From: Enterovibrio norvegicus FF-33
GTDB taxonomy: Bacteria > Pseudomonadota > Gammaproteobacteria > Enterobacterales > Vibrionaceae
DNA: 64,000 nt
Assembly: GCF_000286835.2 (NCBI RefSeq)
Contig: NZ_AJYD02000038.1
Coordinates: forward strand, 2,432,721 to 2,496,720
Direction: 5' to 3'
Below the pieces are notes generated by a model. That model did no database searches, had not been told where the DNA came from, and saw nothing but the letters and a program-made list of their open reading frames with translations. The position numbers and the translations under genes are program-made. Each line of letters begins with the position of its first letter. Positions within the stretch are counted from its first letter, which is position 1. Of the stretch, positions 1-8,883 are shown piece after piece.

Positions 1-1092
1 ATTTACCGCTTCGAGAGCGTACCACTTCTTTATGCCGACAGACTGTTCAACTCCAGAGACCAAGTAGAAGATTGGCTATTTTTATCGACACTCAATGAAG
101 ACTACTGGCAATACAGCGAAAAAAAAGACATTCATTCAGCGCTAGCGCTGATCAACTCGCTGCCAAAGAAGCCATCTTGGCCGCCTTTGGCCCAAAAATG
201 GGACAGGCTTGCCAATCGTTTGGCAAGGGATGCTGAACGCACCGGCGATTTTTCAACCGCCACTTTCTTATTTACACAATCAGGCTTACCTCCAGCACGC
301 GAACGACTCGCCCGCATGGCTATCAAACTGGAAGACTGTCATTCGGCCAGTCAAGCTGTCGCCTCAATGCTCGAACACCCCATTAACGAAGATGAAAAAG
401 ACGTTGCTGACCGCCTTGCTCGACAGCTCGCCAAGAAAGTTTCCCCTCTTAGTTTGCCTTTTCACATTCAGCCCTTAGCTACCAGGCAATATGCAATAGA
501 GACGCTTTCACTCACCCTTGAAGGGCGCGTTGAACGACTTGCGGCGAATGAATTTGAATCTCAAGGCTGGAAAGTCTGGTTCTGCGAAAATGCCGTGCTC
601 AATGCCCTATTTGGTCTGGTGTTCTGGGATATCATCTTCGCCCCTATTAAAGGCGCATTTTTGAATCCCTTTCAGCGCTCTCCGAGAGACATGTATTCCC
701 CTGAGTTTGCAAACCAAAGAAAAACATTGATCGATGAGAGGATCACCGATTTTACCAACGGCAGTTATTCAGTACTGGATATTTACGATGAGAAAGAAGG
801 TATAGCAAACGAATGGGTACACTGGGGTATGGTTGATAGAAGCTTAGTTGAAGCGGCCTGTTCGACACTGGCATGTGACCAGATCATTGCCTGTTTGAAT
901 CGAATGCTATTTGATACGAAATCCAACCGATCCGGACATCCTGACTTGTTTATGGTGAAGGATGGTTGTTGCCAGTTTGTGGAAATTAAAGGTCCGGGTG
1001 ACAAATTACAGCCACATCAAATCCGCTGGCTTAACTTTCTTAATGCGCACGACATCACAAGTAAAGTGCTTTACATTGAACCCTCTACTTAG
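1..1092 (+). CDS. VRR-NUC domain (FAN1-like) nuclease, 5'-truncated by window edge
   Basis: The reading frame is open from base 1, so the N-terminus lies outside the window; about 363 residues are visible. The C-terminal part carries a VRR-NUC nuclease core: a GHPDLF motif followed by VEIKGPGDKL and a HQIRWLNFL helix. This is the D...ExK arrangement of PD-(D/E)xK enzymes, found in FAN1, the Fanconi-associated flap and interstrand-crosslink nuclease. Upstream is a helical region rich in LARxA segments, which in FAN1 relatives forms TPR-like and SAP-like parts. By family, it probably cuts branched DNA during crosslink or flap repair in the cytoplasm. The gene stands alone here, followed 82 bases later by the BLUF gene in the same direction. 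The family assignment is firm; the substrate is inferred. Confidence 0.85.
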   Translation: MYRFESVPLLYADRLFNSRDQVEDWLFLSTLNEDYWQYSEKKDIHSALALINSLPKKPSWPPLAQKWDRLANRLARDAERTGDFSTATFLFTQSGLPPARERLARMAIKLEDCHSASQAVASMLEHPINEDEKDVADRLARQLAKKVSPLSLPFHIQPLATRQYAIETLSLTLEGRVERLAANEFESQGWKVWFCENAVLNALFGLVFWDIIFAPIKGAFLNPFQRSPRDMYSPEFANQRKTLIDERITDFTNGSYSVLDIYDEKEGIANEWVHWGMVDRSLVEAACSTLACDQIIACLNRMLFDTKSNRSGHPDLFMVKDGCCQFVEIKGPGDKLQPHQIRWLNFLNAHDITSKVLYIEPST

Positions 1093-1174
1093 TCGCCAAC
1101 AGTCATGCATTTTTTCATTTTTAATACATACTTATAAGAAAGAATTGTTAGATGCGTGAATTGCGGAGATGGCG

Positions 1175-1585
1175 ATGAGTAATACGTTAAAGCAGATTAT
1201 TTATATTAGCAGTGCAGAGCACCCTTTCACTGATCTGGAACTCTCCAATATGTTGGCGGCCATCCGCAAAAACAATGAGCAACACAACGTAACAGGCATG
1301 CTTCTGTACAAGGACGGTGATTTCATTCAAGTGATAGAGGGCGAAGAAGAAGTACTCGAACCACTTTTTAAGGTTATCTGTAAAGATCACCGCCATTATT
1401 CCGTGGTTGAGTTAATGCGCAAAACCATTCCAGACAGACAATTCAAAAACTGGAGTATGGGATTTCATCATATCAATAGCGATGATCCAAGATTGGCCGA
1501 ATTTAATCACTTCTTCGATGACACCATTAACCATCAAGTCGATGCGGGTGAAGCCCTTAATCTGTTGCTTGTTTTTAGAGAATAA
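1175..1585 (+). CDS. Short BLUF-domain blue-light photoreceptor
   Basis: This small protein is almost entirely one BLUF domain (blue light sensing using FAD). Counting from the ATG at 1175, the expected flavin-pocket residues are present: Tyr10 in IIYIS, Asn34 in RKNN, Gln52 in FIQVIEG, and Trp93/Met95 in NWSMGF. About 40 residues after the core form the capping helices. I chose ATG 1175 over ATG 1169 because GGAG at 1165-1168 abuts the first ATG but is ideally spaced for the second. There is no attached output domain, so it must signal through a partner, as short BLUF proteins such as PapB do. None of the neighbouring genes is an obvious partner; the HD-GYP and PilZ proteins within 5 kb are only candidates. 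Followed by a hairpin terminator. Confidence 0.92.
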   Translation: MSNTLKQIIYISSAEHPFTDLELSNMLAAIRKNNEQHNVTGMLLYKDGDFIQVIEGEEEVLEPLFKVICKDHRHYSVVELMRKTIPDRQFKNWSMGFHHINSDDPRLAEFNHFFDDTINHQVDAGEALNLLLVFRE

Positions 1586-1613
1586 ATACAAAATAGAGAC
1601 GTGAATAAAACAG

Positions 1614-1638
1614 AAAAGAGTGCACAATGCACTCTTTG
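1614..1638. terminator. Bidirectional terminator between BLUF gene and ODP gene
   Basis: A perfect 10-bp inverted repeat (AAAGAGTGCA / TGCACTCTTT) with a CAA loop sits between two convergent genes. The arms end in A and T runs on either side, so it could stop transcription from both directions. Confidence 0.75.
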
Positions 1639-1666
1639 CTAGTTTAAAGATATGATCCCTTGATCG

Positions 1667-2401
1667 CTACTTGATAGCGATACCTACATTAAGATCTTCA
1701 AACCAATCTAGAAATTTACCCACATTGTCACCCGTGAAAACACGTCCATGCTGCGGGCACATCATATCAATATCTAACAAACGCACGCGTCGTATCCAAT
1801 CATTTTTTGCTTCATTCGACGGCATCCAGCGCTGGTGAAATCCGTGCATTTTCGGAATATGCTCTTCGAAATCTTCCACTTCAAGTGGCGCATCGTCATC
1901 TTCCAAAGCTGCACCAACATCACCACTCATGAGGATTTTCGCAACCGGATCATAAACATGATAATTGCCTGATGCATGAAGATAATGCGCGGGAATGAAC
2001 TGAACTTCCACACCATTGATAACCAAACGCCCCCCTTCGTCAGCAATCGGTGCGTACTCAATGTTCTGCATACCAAAATGACGAATAAACCCTTCCCACA
2101 ACCAAGGTGCATGCAATTTAGTGTCGAGCAAAGCCGTATCCCATAACCCGAGAGAGGAAATAATATCGGGGTCCTGATGAGACGCGAACAAATGATGGAT
2201 TTGTGTGATTGGCACTTGTTTCACCACAGACGCGAGCATGGCAGAGAATATCTCCATACCACCGGGATCCATCAACAAGGCACTCTTCGGTGTGCGGATC
2301 ATGTACTGGTTGGTATCAATGATTTTTTCAGGTTTAGACGGATCCCGACCAAACATAAACCATTGATGCGTTTCGCCAGAGTAAATTTCTTTTGTGATCA
2401 T
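1667..2401 (-). CDS. Metallo-beta-lactamase-fold diiron oxygen-binding protein (ODP-like)
   Basis: This is a metallo-beta-lactamase-fold protein of the flavodiiron type that lacks a flavodoxin domain. Metal-ligand motifs occur in order: SHQDPD (His-x-Asp-x-Asp), LHASGN, SGDVGA and CPQHG. These match flavodiiron proteins and the standalone ODP oxygen-binding diiron proteins known to act in chemotaxis in Treponema. The first motif has Asp where flavodiiron enzymes usually have Glu. The gene lies 57 bases downstream of an MCP-like gene on the same strand, the context expected of ODP. By analogy it binds O2 at the diiron site and reports to a chemoreceptor-like partner in the cytoplasm. An in-frame ATG at 2422 would add seven residues; ATG 2401 has AGG at better spacing. 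No flavin-binding or rubredoxin part is present, so it is unlikely to be an oxygen reductase alone. Confidence 0.8.
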   Translation of the reverse strand: MITKEIYSGETHQWFMFGRDPSKPEKIIDTNQYMIRTPKSALLMDPGGMEIFSAMLASVVKQVPITQIHHLFASHQDPDIISSLGLWDTALLDTKLHAPWLWEGFIRHFGMQNIEYAPIADEGGRLVINGVEVQFIPAHYLHASGNYHVYDPVAKILMSGDVGAALEDDDAPLEVEDFEEHIPKMHGFHQRWMPSNEAKNDWIRRVRLLDIDMMCPQHGRVFTGDNVGKFLDWFEDLNVGIAIK

Positions 2402-2458
2402 TTCAGCCTGTCTCCGGGACATGGTTGCCGTTGTAAATGGGGTTCACACTGCCTATGT

Positions 2459-3079
2459 CTAGTAGTAGTCGTCTGACAATTCGCGGCAAAGCGATTGAGA
2501 AAGCATAATGTGAACCTGGATGCGCTCTGCTGCTGTGGAGACATTGTCTGCAACCACATTGAGCCCCTCTTCAAACTTCTTGCCTGACTGCGATGCCTCA
2601 ACACGCGACATGGCGGACAGAACAGACGCGGTTTTGATTTCACGAGCAAGGCTTTCAAGTAGCTCTGACAACTGAGCGACTTCTCGGTGAAAATGACGAA
2701 GCACTTTTGCGTGTTCCGCTTTCATCTGTTCGATAGGATCGATAATGCTTTGAACAAATTCTGACTCTCGGCTTATTGTCGCCGCCTGCATAAATCGGTC
2801 GATGGTTCGCTCGCTGCGTACAGCAACTGTTGCCAAACGACTAATGGTGACCGCTTTTAGGTTGATGACATCTGATGTTTTAACCGTTGTGTCAGCAAGC
2901 TGATCAATGAAATCTGTAATAGCACGAAAACCAGCTGCACCTTGACCTGCACGTAAAGCAAGTGCGCGGGCATTGCTAGCCGTCAACGATATATCGTTAG
3001 CAATCTCACGTGCTTTATACAATTCAGCAGCCACAACAGCAGCGGTCACAAAGTGGTTATCAACATTTAAGTCAGTCAT
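2459..3079 (-). CDS. Soluble MCP-like signalling protein, partner of ODP
   Basis: About 206 residues, almost all predicted helical and without a membrane segment. Residues just after the N-terminus resemble the methyl-accepting chemotaxis protein hairpin tip: a SNARALALRAGQGAAGF stretch followed by ITDFIDQLA, comparable to the ALNAAIEAARAG...GFAVVA signature of MCPs but degenerate. The rest is long coiled helix. I chose ATG 3079; an upstream TTG at 3121 would add 14 residues, and neither has a strong Shine-Dalgarno. The ODP gene follows closely and is probably co-transcribed. The pair looks like a cytoplasmic oxygen-responsive module that could touch CheA/CheW arrays. That function is inferred from the family and the neighbour; it could instead be a stand-alone coiled-coil adaptor. 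Confidence 0.65.
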   Translation of the reverse strand: MTDLNVDNHFVTAAVVAAELYKAREIANDISLTASNARALALRAGQGAAGFRAITDFIDQLADTTVKTSDVINLKAVTISRLATVAVRSERTIDRFMQAATISRESEFVQSIIDPIEQMKAEHAKVLRHFHREVAQLSELLESLAREIKTASVLSAMSRVEASQSGKKFEEGLNVVADNVSTAAERIQVHIMLSQSLCRELSDDYY

Positions 3080-3220
3080 GGATATATCTGATTTATTAGG
3101 GTCTTTGCTAAGTTTAGACAAGATCTAGCGTGTAATCAGAAATGAGACATCTTTTATTAAATATTTGATTCAAAGCATGTATCTCCTATTTTAATCGCCA
3201 ACTTGTTTGCGAATTCCATA

Positions 3221-3249
3221 AAAAAAGCACCGTGAGTGTTCGGTGCTTT
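3221..3249 (-). terminator. Terminator after PilZ gene
   Basis: Inverted repeat AAAGCACCG / CGGTGCTTT with an 8-base loop, followed on the minus strand by a run of seven T. It lies 41 bases past the PilZ stop codon. Confidence 0.8.
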
Positions 3250-3290
3250 CTGCTGTCTTTTAATCACCTTCTATGGTGAGTTTTTAGCGG

Positions 3291-4040
3291 TTAGCTTGCA
3301 CCTGGACCAGCATCTTTTTTAGGATTTTTGAACACGTATTTGGTGCCGTCGTAAATCAAGGTCGAAAGGAGTCGTCGGCAATTTGCCTTACCGGGTTCAT
3401 CAAATATCATCCCGTATGTTTGTTTACCGCGTTTGGTTCGACCATTTTTCACGCCACCACTCAATGCGTAGGTATCGCCATTCGCCTTGTTAACAACCTC
3501 GAGAACAATCTTTTGGCCAACATCAAATTCGGGAGATATGGCGTCATAACTAAAGCCACAACCCCCAGACGATACGTCTGTCAATATCACGCCCAACTTA
3601 CGATTCGACAGTTGAATGTCACCGGGTAACCGCAGCTCATAACGAACTTCATTTCTGAGTAGAACCAATTTTGCCTGCTGAGGTACAGGAAAAACGAGCA
3701 CTTGAATAGGTCGTAAAACGACATGCGCGATGCGCGTTCTAAAACGTATTAACGCACCTTCCCCCTGCTCAGAGATCCCCTCAATGTCTACATTGAATCC
3801 TTCCATGAAGAATTCTTCATAATCTTTTTTGGTGAGTCTCGGCATGGTGAAAAAGATATGCTGCTGATCATCAAAACCAATAAAATTTGATTTAAAATTA
3901 AGGTGTTGTCCCAATGGGGTTACAATTTCAAGCGATGCTTCAGTGCCATGCTGAATGAAGTCCATGGCTTGAAGTCCCATGATCACGCGTTCTCTCGGTC
4001 GTGCCGGCGGCTTTTTCGCTGGTGCTGAGTTTGTATTCAT
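3291..4040 (-). CDS. YcgR-type PilZ cyclic-di-GMP receptor
   Basis: About 249 residues. The N-terminal half (roughly residues 25-115) fits a YcgR-like flagellar-brake domain. The C-terminal half is a PilZ domain with both c-di-GMP signatures: the arginine motif RNEVRYELR and the DVSSGG motif (D/NxSxxG). Such proteins change motility or surface behaviour when c-di-GMP binds. ATG 4040 is preferred because GAGGGA lies six bases upstream; an earlier ATG at 4064 would add eight residues with no ribosome site. The last residues are lysine-rich. It is monocistronic, with its own terminator. The nearby HD-GYP phosphodiesterase could set the local c-di-GMP level, but a direct link is only inferred. 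Confidence 0.9.
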   Translation of the reverse strand: MNTNSAPAKKPPARPRERVIMGLQAMDFIQHGTEASLEIVTPLGQHLNFKSNFIGFDDQQHIFFTMPRLTKKDYEEFFMEGFNVDIEGISEQGEGALIRFRTRIAHVVLRPIQVLVFPVPQQAKLVLLRNEVRYELRLPGDIQLSNRKLGVILTDVSSGGCGFSYDAISPEFDVGQKIVLEVVNKANGDTYALSGGVKNGRTKRGKQTYGMIFDEPGKANCRRLLSTLIYDGTKYVFKNPKKDAGPGAS

Positions 4041-4384
4041 TAATATCCCTCGCCGGAAATACACTTAGATGATGTTCAATGCTCGCGTTCTTCACGCGTA
4101 AATGATCATTTTCGCCAAAATGTCGGAAAAACTTACACACCAATTACTCTTGGTATTCAACAAAAACACTTTCTCTCATAGTTAGGTATAGGCAAGAGTT
4201 CAGTTAAATTCAATGTGGACAGTGCCAATTTTCAACAAATAAAGTTCATCTTTCACCTTGTAATTTAAAGGTTTTACTCATCTTTAACACAAAGACGAAG
4301 AACTACTAATGCGCCTTTTATTGGCTTTTGTGACTCAGAACATAAGAGAAACATCTGATTCATTTTTATAGTTTTATAAAGTTT
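4041..4384. other. Intergenic region between divergent PilZ and secreted-protein genes
   Basis: This 344-base AT-rich stretch separates two divergent genes and must hold promoters for both. I see no convincing ORF, hairpin terminator or riboswitch fold in it. Confidence 0.6.
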
Positions 4385-4945
4385 ATGAAGCAGATGTCTA
4401 CACTTACACTATTCAGCGATATGAAATATACGTGGTGCGTATTGGCTATAAACGTAACAAAACGTCTCTATCTTTCATGGCTAATGGCGGTTAGTTTTGC
4501 GATCTGGCCGCTATTTATTGTGCCTACGATAAGCGCACAGCAATTGCATTATCCTGCGCCTCAAAATATGAAAGACGTGCTAGAAACCTTGGGATTTGAA
4601 GATCCTTGGACGGACATGAATGATGGAGAAAAACTCATCATTCACAACGGAGAAATCTGGCTGCGAGATGGTGATTACTTTGCCGTATTGGATGTCAGTG
4701 ATACTAACGAAAATACAATGCGCTTATCACTAATGAATAATCTCACCGTATGCGCAAAGCTTGGTGTTGCGGTGACAGGCCAATCATCCTCAGACGTTTT
4801 CAGCACCTTTGGCACACTAACAAAAGATGCCCTTGTGAAACCCGAGCAACAAATGCTGGCTGGCAATGCACCGTTTCATTTTCATGTATTAGTGACAGAG
4901 TTATTGGCGGGAAGAACAACGATGCAGTGCGGTGTTAAACGCTAA
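4385..4945 (+). CDS. Secreted or periplasmic protein of unknown function
   Basis: I do not recognise this family. About 186 residues from the first ATG. A hydrophobic stretch at roughly residues 29-50 ends in IVPTISAQQ, a plausible signal-peptidase site (ISA|QQ). The real start may therefore be a later Met such as residue 13, or another in-frame start, since 28 residues is long for an n-region. The mature part of about 135 residues contains two cysteines (in TVCAKL and MQCGVKR), which could form a disulfide. It ends 57 bases before the HD-GYP gene in the same direction, so the two may be co-transcribed; a periplasmic partner for that sensor is possible but speculative. Confidence 0.6.
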   Translation: MKQMSTLTLFSDMKYTWCVLAINVTKRLYLSWLMAVSFAIWPLFIVPTISAQQLHYPAPQNMKDVLETLGFEDPWTDMNDGEKLIIHNGEIWLRDGDYFAVLDVSDTNENTMRLSLMNNLTVCAKLGVAVTGQSSSDVFSTFGTLTKDALVKPEQQMLAGNAPFHFHVLVTELLAGRTTMQCGVKR

Positions 4946-5002
4946 TAAAGACAGATTGGGCACTCACCTGCACCATTGAAAACAGAGAGAGAGAAAGCGG
5001 AC

Positions 5003-6463
5003 ATGACTGAAACTTCATTTGAGCAGCCCCCAAAAAGAGCTGCTATTCACTACATTGTCGCGGTCATTGTTTTTACTTTATATGGTGCAAAAGTTTGCCC
5101 ATTCATCGATTCGTTACCGACGGCGGTTTTGCTTATTCAATCCGCCACCGTGTTTATTCTGCTCTTTTTTGTCCGTTTGATGCTTCGTGCGGTATATCAC
5201 GCAGAGGTGAGCTTGCTGACCAACGTGGCCATTTTCACGCTCGCTGGTGTTGGCTTCGCGACATGGTATGGCACGCTTTATGGTTTTCCTTTAGACAGTA
5301 ATCTCAAAGTGGCGCTGGGTATGACTTTACTGGGAATCGTGATCAGCCTAGATTTAGCCATTGATAATGCACGCTACAAGTCTGCCACCTCAACCAACGA
5401 AAACAATGCGCCACAAAAGTTCACCCCATTAGCTGGCCAAATTGGTTTGGGCGCCATGTTTTTGGTCGTGATGGTAACGGTGCTGCTTGGGCTGGTTGTC
5501 ACTAAAGATTTACTTTGGCTGGTTGAGCATACTGAACACAAACCTGCTATTGCCGACATTGATAGCATTCTTAAAGAGTTTGTCTTTGTTGCACTCGTGG
5601 TTTTGGGTTATATCGCCGTCATTTCAAAAAACGCGACGCGTTTGATTCATCAGCAATTGGAACGTCAAACCCACGTCATGGTGCTCGCAGCTGACGGGCA
5701 ATTAGAGCAAAGGCTGCCTTCAAACCACGCAGGAGAATTAGGCGTTATTGCGTATTACACAAACAAAATGCTGATTGATCTACACACCAGTTACGACGAG
5801 ATAAACCGCACTCGAGATGCCACCATTATTGGACTTTCTACTTTGGCAGAAGTGCGAGACAACGAAACTGGTGCCCATATTCTGCGTACGCAAAACTATG
5901 TTCGCGCACTGGCTTACACATTGCGTAGACAAAGCAAATATGCGGCCTACCTCAGTGACGACACGATTGATCTGCTCTACAAATCAGCACCTCTTCATGA
6001 TGTAGGAAAGGTGGGCATTCCGGACGCCATTTTGCTCAAGCCGGGCAAACTGACTGACGAAGAATTTGTCATCATGAAGACACATGCTCAGTTAGGTGCG
6101 GATGCGTTGTCGATGACAGAGAAAAGCGTTGAAGGCATTGCCTTCTTACGTTTTGCTCAAGAAATTGCCGCAACGCATCATGAGAAATGGGATGGTTCTG
6201 GTTACCCACTCGGGTTGGCGGGGGAAAAAATTCCGCTGTCAGGCCGCTTAATGGCACTGGCTGATGTGTACGATGCCTTGATCTCAAAACGGGTTTATAA
6301 ACCCGCGTTTAGTCATGAAAAGGCCAAGGAGATCATCTTGCAGGGCAAAGGAAGCCATTTTGACCCTGCTGTGGTTGACGCATTTCTAGCATGTGAACAT
6401 CAGTTTGTTGAGATAGCCGCACAGTTTGCCGATGAAGGCATGCAAACCGCCCACGCCAGCTAA
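5003..6463 (+). CDS. Membrane-bound HD-GYP cyclic-di-GMP phosphodiesterase
   Basis: About 486 residues. Six hydrophobic segments fill roughly residues 15-210, followed by a HAMP-like linker (about 211-262) and an HD-GYP domain. Catalytic signatures are intact: LHDVGKVGIPD around residues 331-341 and HHEKWDGSGYP around 392-402. Such enzymes hydrolyse c-di-GMP to GMP or pGpG using a di- or tri-iron centre. The N-terminal membrane part has no recognised sensor domain. ATG 5003 is preferred over an upstream TTG at 4976 because purine-rich sequence precedes it and it is a normal start codon. It follows the unknown secreted gene, perhaps as an operon. It would lower c-di-GMP, opposing adhesion and favouring motility. 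Confidence 0.93.
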   Translation: MTETSFEQPPKRAAIHYIVAVIVFTLYGAKVCPFIDSLPTAVLLIQSATVFILLFFVRLMLRAVYHAEVSLLTNVAIFTLAGVGFATWYGTLYGFPLDSNLKVALGMTLLGIVISLDLAIDNARYKSATSTNENNAPQKFTPLAGQIGLGAMFLVVMVTVLLGLVVTKDLLWLVEHTEHKPAIADIDSILKEFVFVALVVLGYIAVISKNATRLIHQQLERQTHVMVLAADGQLEQRLPSNHAGELGVIAYYTNKMLIDLHTSYDEINRTRDATIIGLSTLAEVRDNETGAHILRTQNYVRALAYTLRRQSKYAAYLSDDTIDLLYKSAPLHDVGKVGIPDAILLKPGKLTDEEFVIMKTHAQLGADALSMTEKSVEGIAFLRFAQEIAATHHEKWDGSGYPLGLAGEKIPLSGRLMALADVYDALISKRVYKPAFSHEKAKEIILQGKGSHFDPAVVDAFLACEHQFVEIAAQFADEGMQTAHAS

Positions 6464-6544
6464 TCTTAGGACCATTTGGTTTTGGCTTATTAAACTTTGC
6501 CTTATTAAGCTCTGGCTTATCAGCCCTGTCTTGTTCCGCCTTGT

Positions 6545-8671
6545 CTATTCCGACATGGCTGACTGTTCGATAGCAGGCGGCGCTTGTTCGAACTCAAGCG
6601 CTTTTTTGGGTAACTTTGACATCACGGGATAATCTCCCTGCCAAAGCTCCTTAACGAATACAGATGGCTTTTCTGGATGGCAGAAAATCCAACACGCTTG
6701 CCGCGCTCGGGTCAGCGCCACATAGAAAAGCCGACGCTCTTCGGCATGCTCCATTTCCCCGTCAACAGACAGCATCGCCACTTCTAGCCCTTCGCTTTGG
6801 CCTTTTGCTGGGAATACGCCCTCGTTAACATCGAGTAAAAACGTAAAATCTGCTTCTAATCCTTTGCTCGCATGTGCCGTAACAAACACAATATTGAGCG
6901 ATGGCCAACGCGCTTGCCATGATGAAAATCCCTCTGGTTTACTGGCATGATTGCGCCCTATCATCATGAGTGTTGCGTCACGCTCCCCCTTTGATGCTGC
7001 AAGCTTCGTCAGTGTGTCTTCTAGCGTTTCTGATGACACAAGGTGCACGGCCTTTTTCTTCTGCGTTTTCACACTATTCAGCGGTTTAGCCAACTGTCTT
7101 GGATTGACCTGAATAAACGGGTTTGCCACCGCACCTATTTGGGAATGGAAACGGTAAGTCACGTCCAAATAGCGAATAACGCCAGCGGGGAATCGTGCGA
7201 GAAAATCCGTGGTCAAACTGACATCGGAGCCCGCAAAACGGTATATCGCCTGCCAATCATCACCCACCGCGAACAACGAAGGCGCACGTTCTCGCTTACC
7301 GCCACACAGTGCTTCAAGCATTTCCATGCGTGACGGGGAAATATCTTGGTATTCGTCCACCATTATGTGGTCATATTGCGCCGAAAACGTCGCGCTTTTT
7401 CGTAAAAGTAACTTGGTGGCTTCTTTAATCAATCCGTTAAAATCGACTTCATTCGCTTGAGACAAATGAGTTTGATAACTGCGCATCAAAGGCCATACCA
7501 ACGCGAATTCACTTTCAGCGCGCGCATCACCGTTCACTTGCGAGCGCATCGCCGCCTGCGATTTATTTTGTTGGATCAGCAGATCAACCTGACGCCACAA
7601 CCATTTGTGTAAACGCGGTTCATGAGCCTGTTCAGCCAATTTTCTCTCTGCGTTCAAGCCAGGTAATTTCCACTGAGAAAGGTGCTTCAGCCAGCGTTTT
7701 TCGACCGCAGGTTGAGTGAGATGCTCAGCGAGCCATAGCGTCATCCAACTGAGTTTCGCTTCTTCATCGGTCGCGAGTGCAGACAGCACAGGTGCGTTAC
7801 CTGTGAGCGCCTTGATGACTTTTGTTGCAAAGCTATGGAACGTAGACACTTCAACATTTCGCAGCCCCGCACTGGCTAGCCGTTGCGCCATTTCTTCGCT
7901 GGCTTTCTTGCCAAATGCCAACATCACGATGCGTTCTGGTGTGGTTTGCTCGCTGGCTACCAAGTATTGGGTGCGCGCCATCAACACGCTGGTTTTGCCT
8001 GAGCCTGCACCAGCCAAAAGAAGATTATGGTTGTCATCCATCAACACGGCTTGACGCTGAGAAGGGTTAAGCGGCGAAGATTCAATGCCATCAAACCACT
8101 GAGACCAACGTTCTAGTTCGGTTTCCCGCCATTGGGTGTTTTTGGCTTCACGCATCGCGCTGCCATTTTGCAGCCAACCGAAGAACCCTTGATACAGCGC
8201 AGGATTGGCAATAGAAGCCACTTGGGGGTGTACACCAAATTCCGCCACGGCTATTCCCGCTTTGCTGACCCATTGTTGTAAATCGGCGTCACGCAGGTAG
8301 CCTTTATGCCCTTCAAGTTCATCGCGCAGCGCCACCAACTCGTGTTCAACCAGCATGAATGTGTTCTTCTGCTTTGCCAGCCAATCTTGATAGCTTGCTG
8401 TCAATTGTTCGACCAAGGAAGAAAGTTCAAACCATGGAAGACCATAAACAGAGATTGACCGTGCAGGTTGATCGGCAGGGGAAACAATAAACGTCAGCTT
8501 ACCCCACAACAAACCGCGAGATAGGCGACATTGCCCGTCCCAAATGGCGAAGGGGACAGTTTCTGTCAAATGTTTGGATTCAAACACAAGGTGGTGTTCT
8601 TCAAGTGCGATGCTGTAGTGATCGCCTTGCACACACCATTGAGCCAACTTACTGGCTGATAATTTCATCAA
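6545..8671 (-). CDS. helD: DNA helicase IV
   Basis: A 708-residue UvrD/Rep-family superfamily 1 helicase. A Walker A motif GAGSGKT is near residue 220, a DEYQD Walker B-type motif lies further on, and the C-terminal helicase motifs include VTAHASKGLEAD and ALTRARQ. The roughly 190-residue N-terminal extension before Walker A distinguishes helicase IV from UvrD. By family it is an ATP-dependent 3'-5' DNA helicase involved in recombination and repair. It is divergent from yccS, an arrangement consistent with other enteric and vibrio chromosomes. The stop codon is 81 bases from the HD-GYP stop; the repeated GCTTAT-like motif between them is not a clear terminator. Confidence 0.95.
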   Translation of the reverse strand: MMKLSASKLAQWCVQGDHYSIALEEHHLVFESKHLTETVPFAIWDGQCRLSRGLLWGKLTFIVSPADQPARSISVYGLPWFELSSLVEQLTASYQDWLAKQKNTFMLVEHELVALRDELEGHKGYLRDADLQQWVSKAGIAVAEFGVHPQVASIANPALYQGFFGWLQNGSAMREAKNTQWRETELERWSQWFDGIESSPLNPSQRQAVLMDDNHNLLLAGAGSGKTSVLMARTQYLVASEQTTPERIVMLAFGKKASEEMAQRLASAGLRNVEVSTFHSFATKVIKALTGNAPVLSALATDEEAKLSWMTLWLAEHLTQPAVEKRWLKHLSQWKLPGLNAERKLAEQAHEPRLHKWLWRQVDLLIQQNKSQAAMRSQVNGDARAESEFALVWPLMRSYQTHLSQANEVDFNGLIKEATKLLLRKSATFSAQYDHIMVDEYQDISPSRMEMLEALCGGKRERAPSLFAVGDDWQAIYRFAGSDVSLTTDFLARFPAGVIRYLDVTYRFHSQIGAVANPFIQVNPRQLAKPLNSVKTQKKKAVHLVSSETLEDTLTKLAASKGERDATLMMIGRNHASKPEGFSSWQARWPSLNIVFVTAHASKGLEADFTFLLDVNEGVFPAKGQSEGLEVAMLSVDGEMEHAEERRLFYVALTRARQACWIFCHPEKPSVFVKELWQGDYPVMSKLPKKALEFEQAPPAIEQSAMSE

Positions 8672-8883
8672 AGGCTTCTGTTACGTAAATTTCAGTGTGT
8701 AGGATAGCAACTTCTGACACGCATCTCACGACCTTCAGTCATGCGTCGTTGAAGAACATAGGTGAATGAAAAATCAACAAAAGGATCTTATGAAAGGGAA
8801 AAAACCCTCGTTTTTGATCTCACCCCTTGGATGAAGGTTTCAATCTGCTATCTTACTTCCATTCTTCATCTAGTTTCGTTCTC

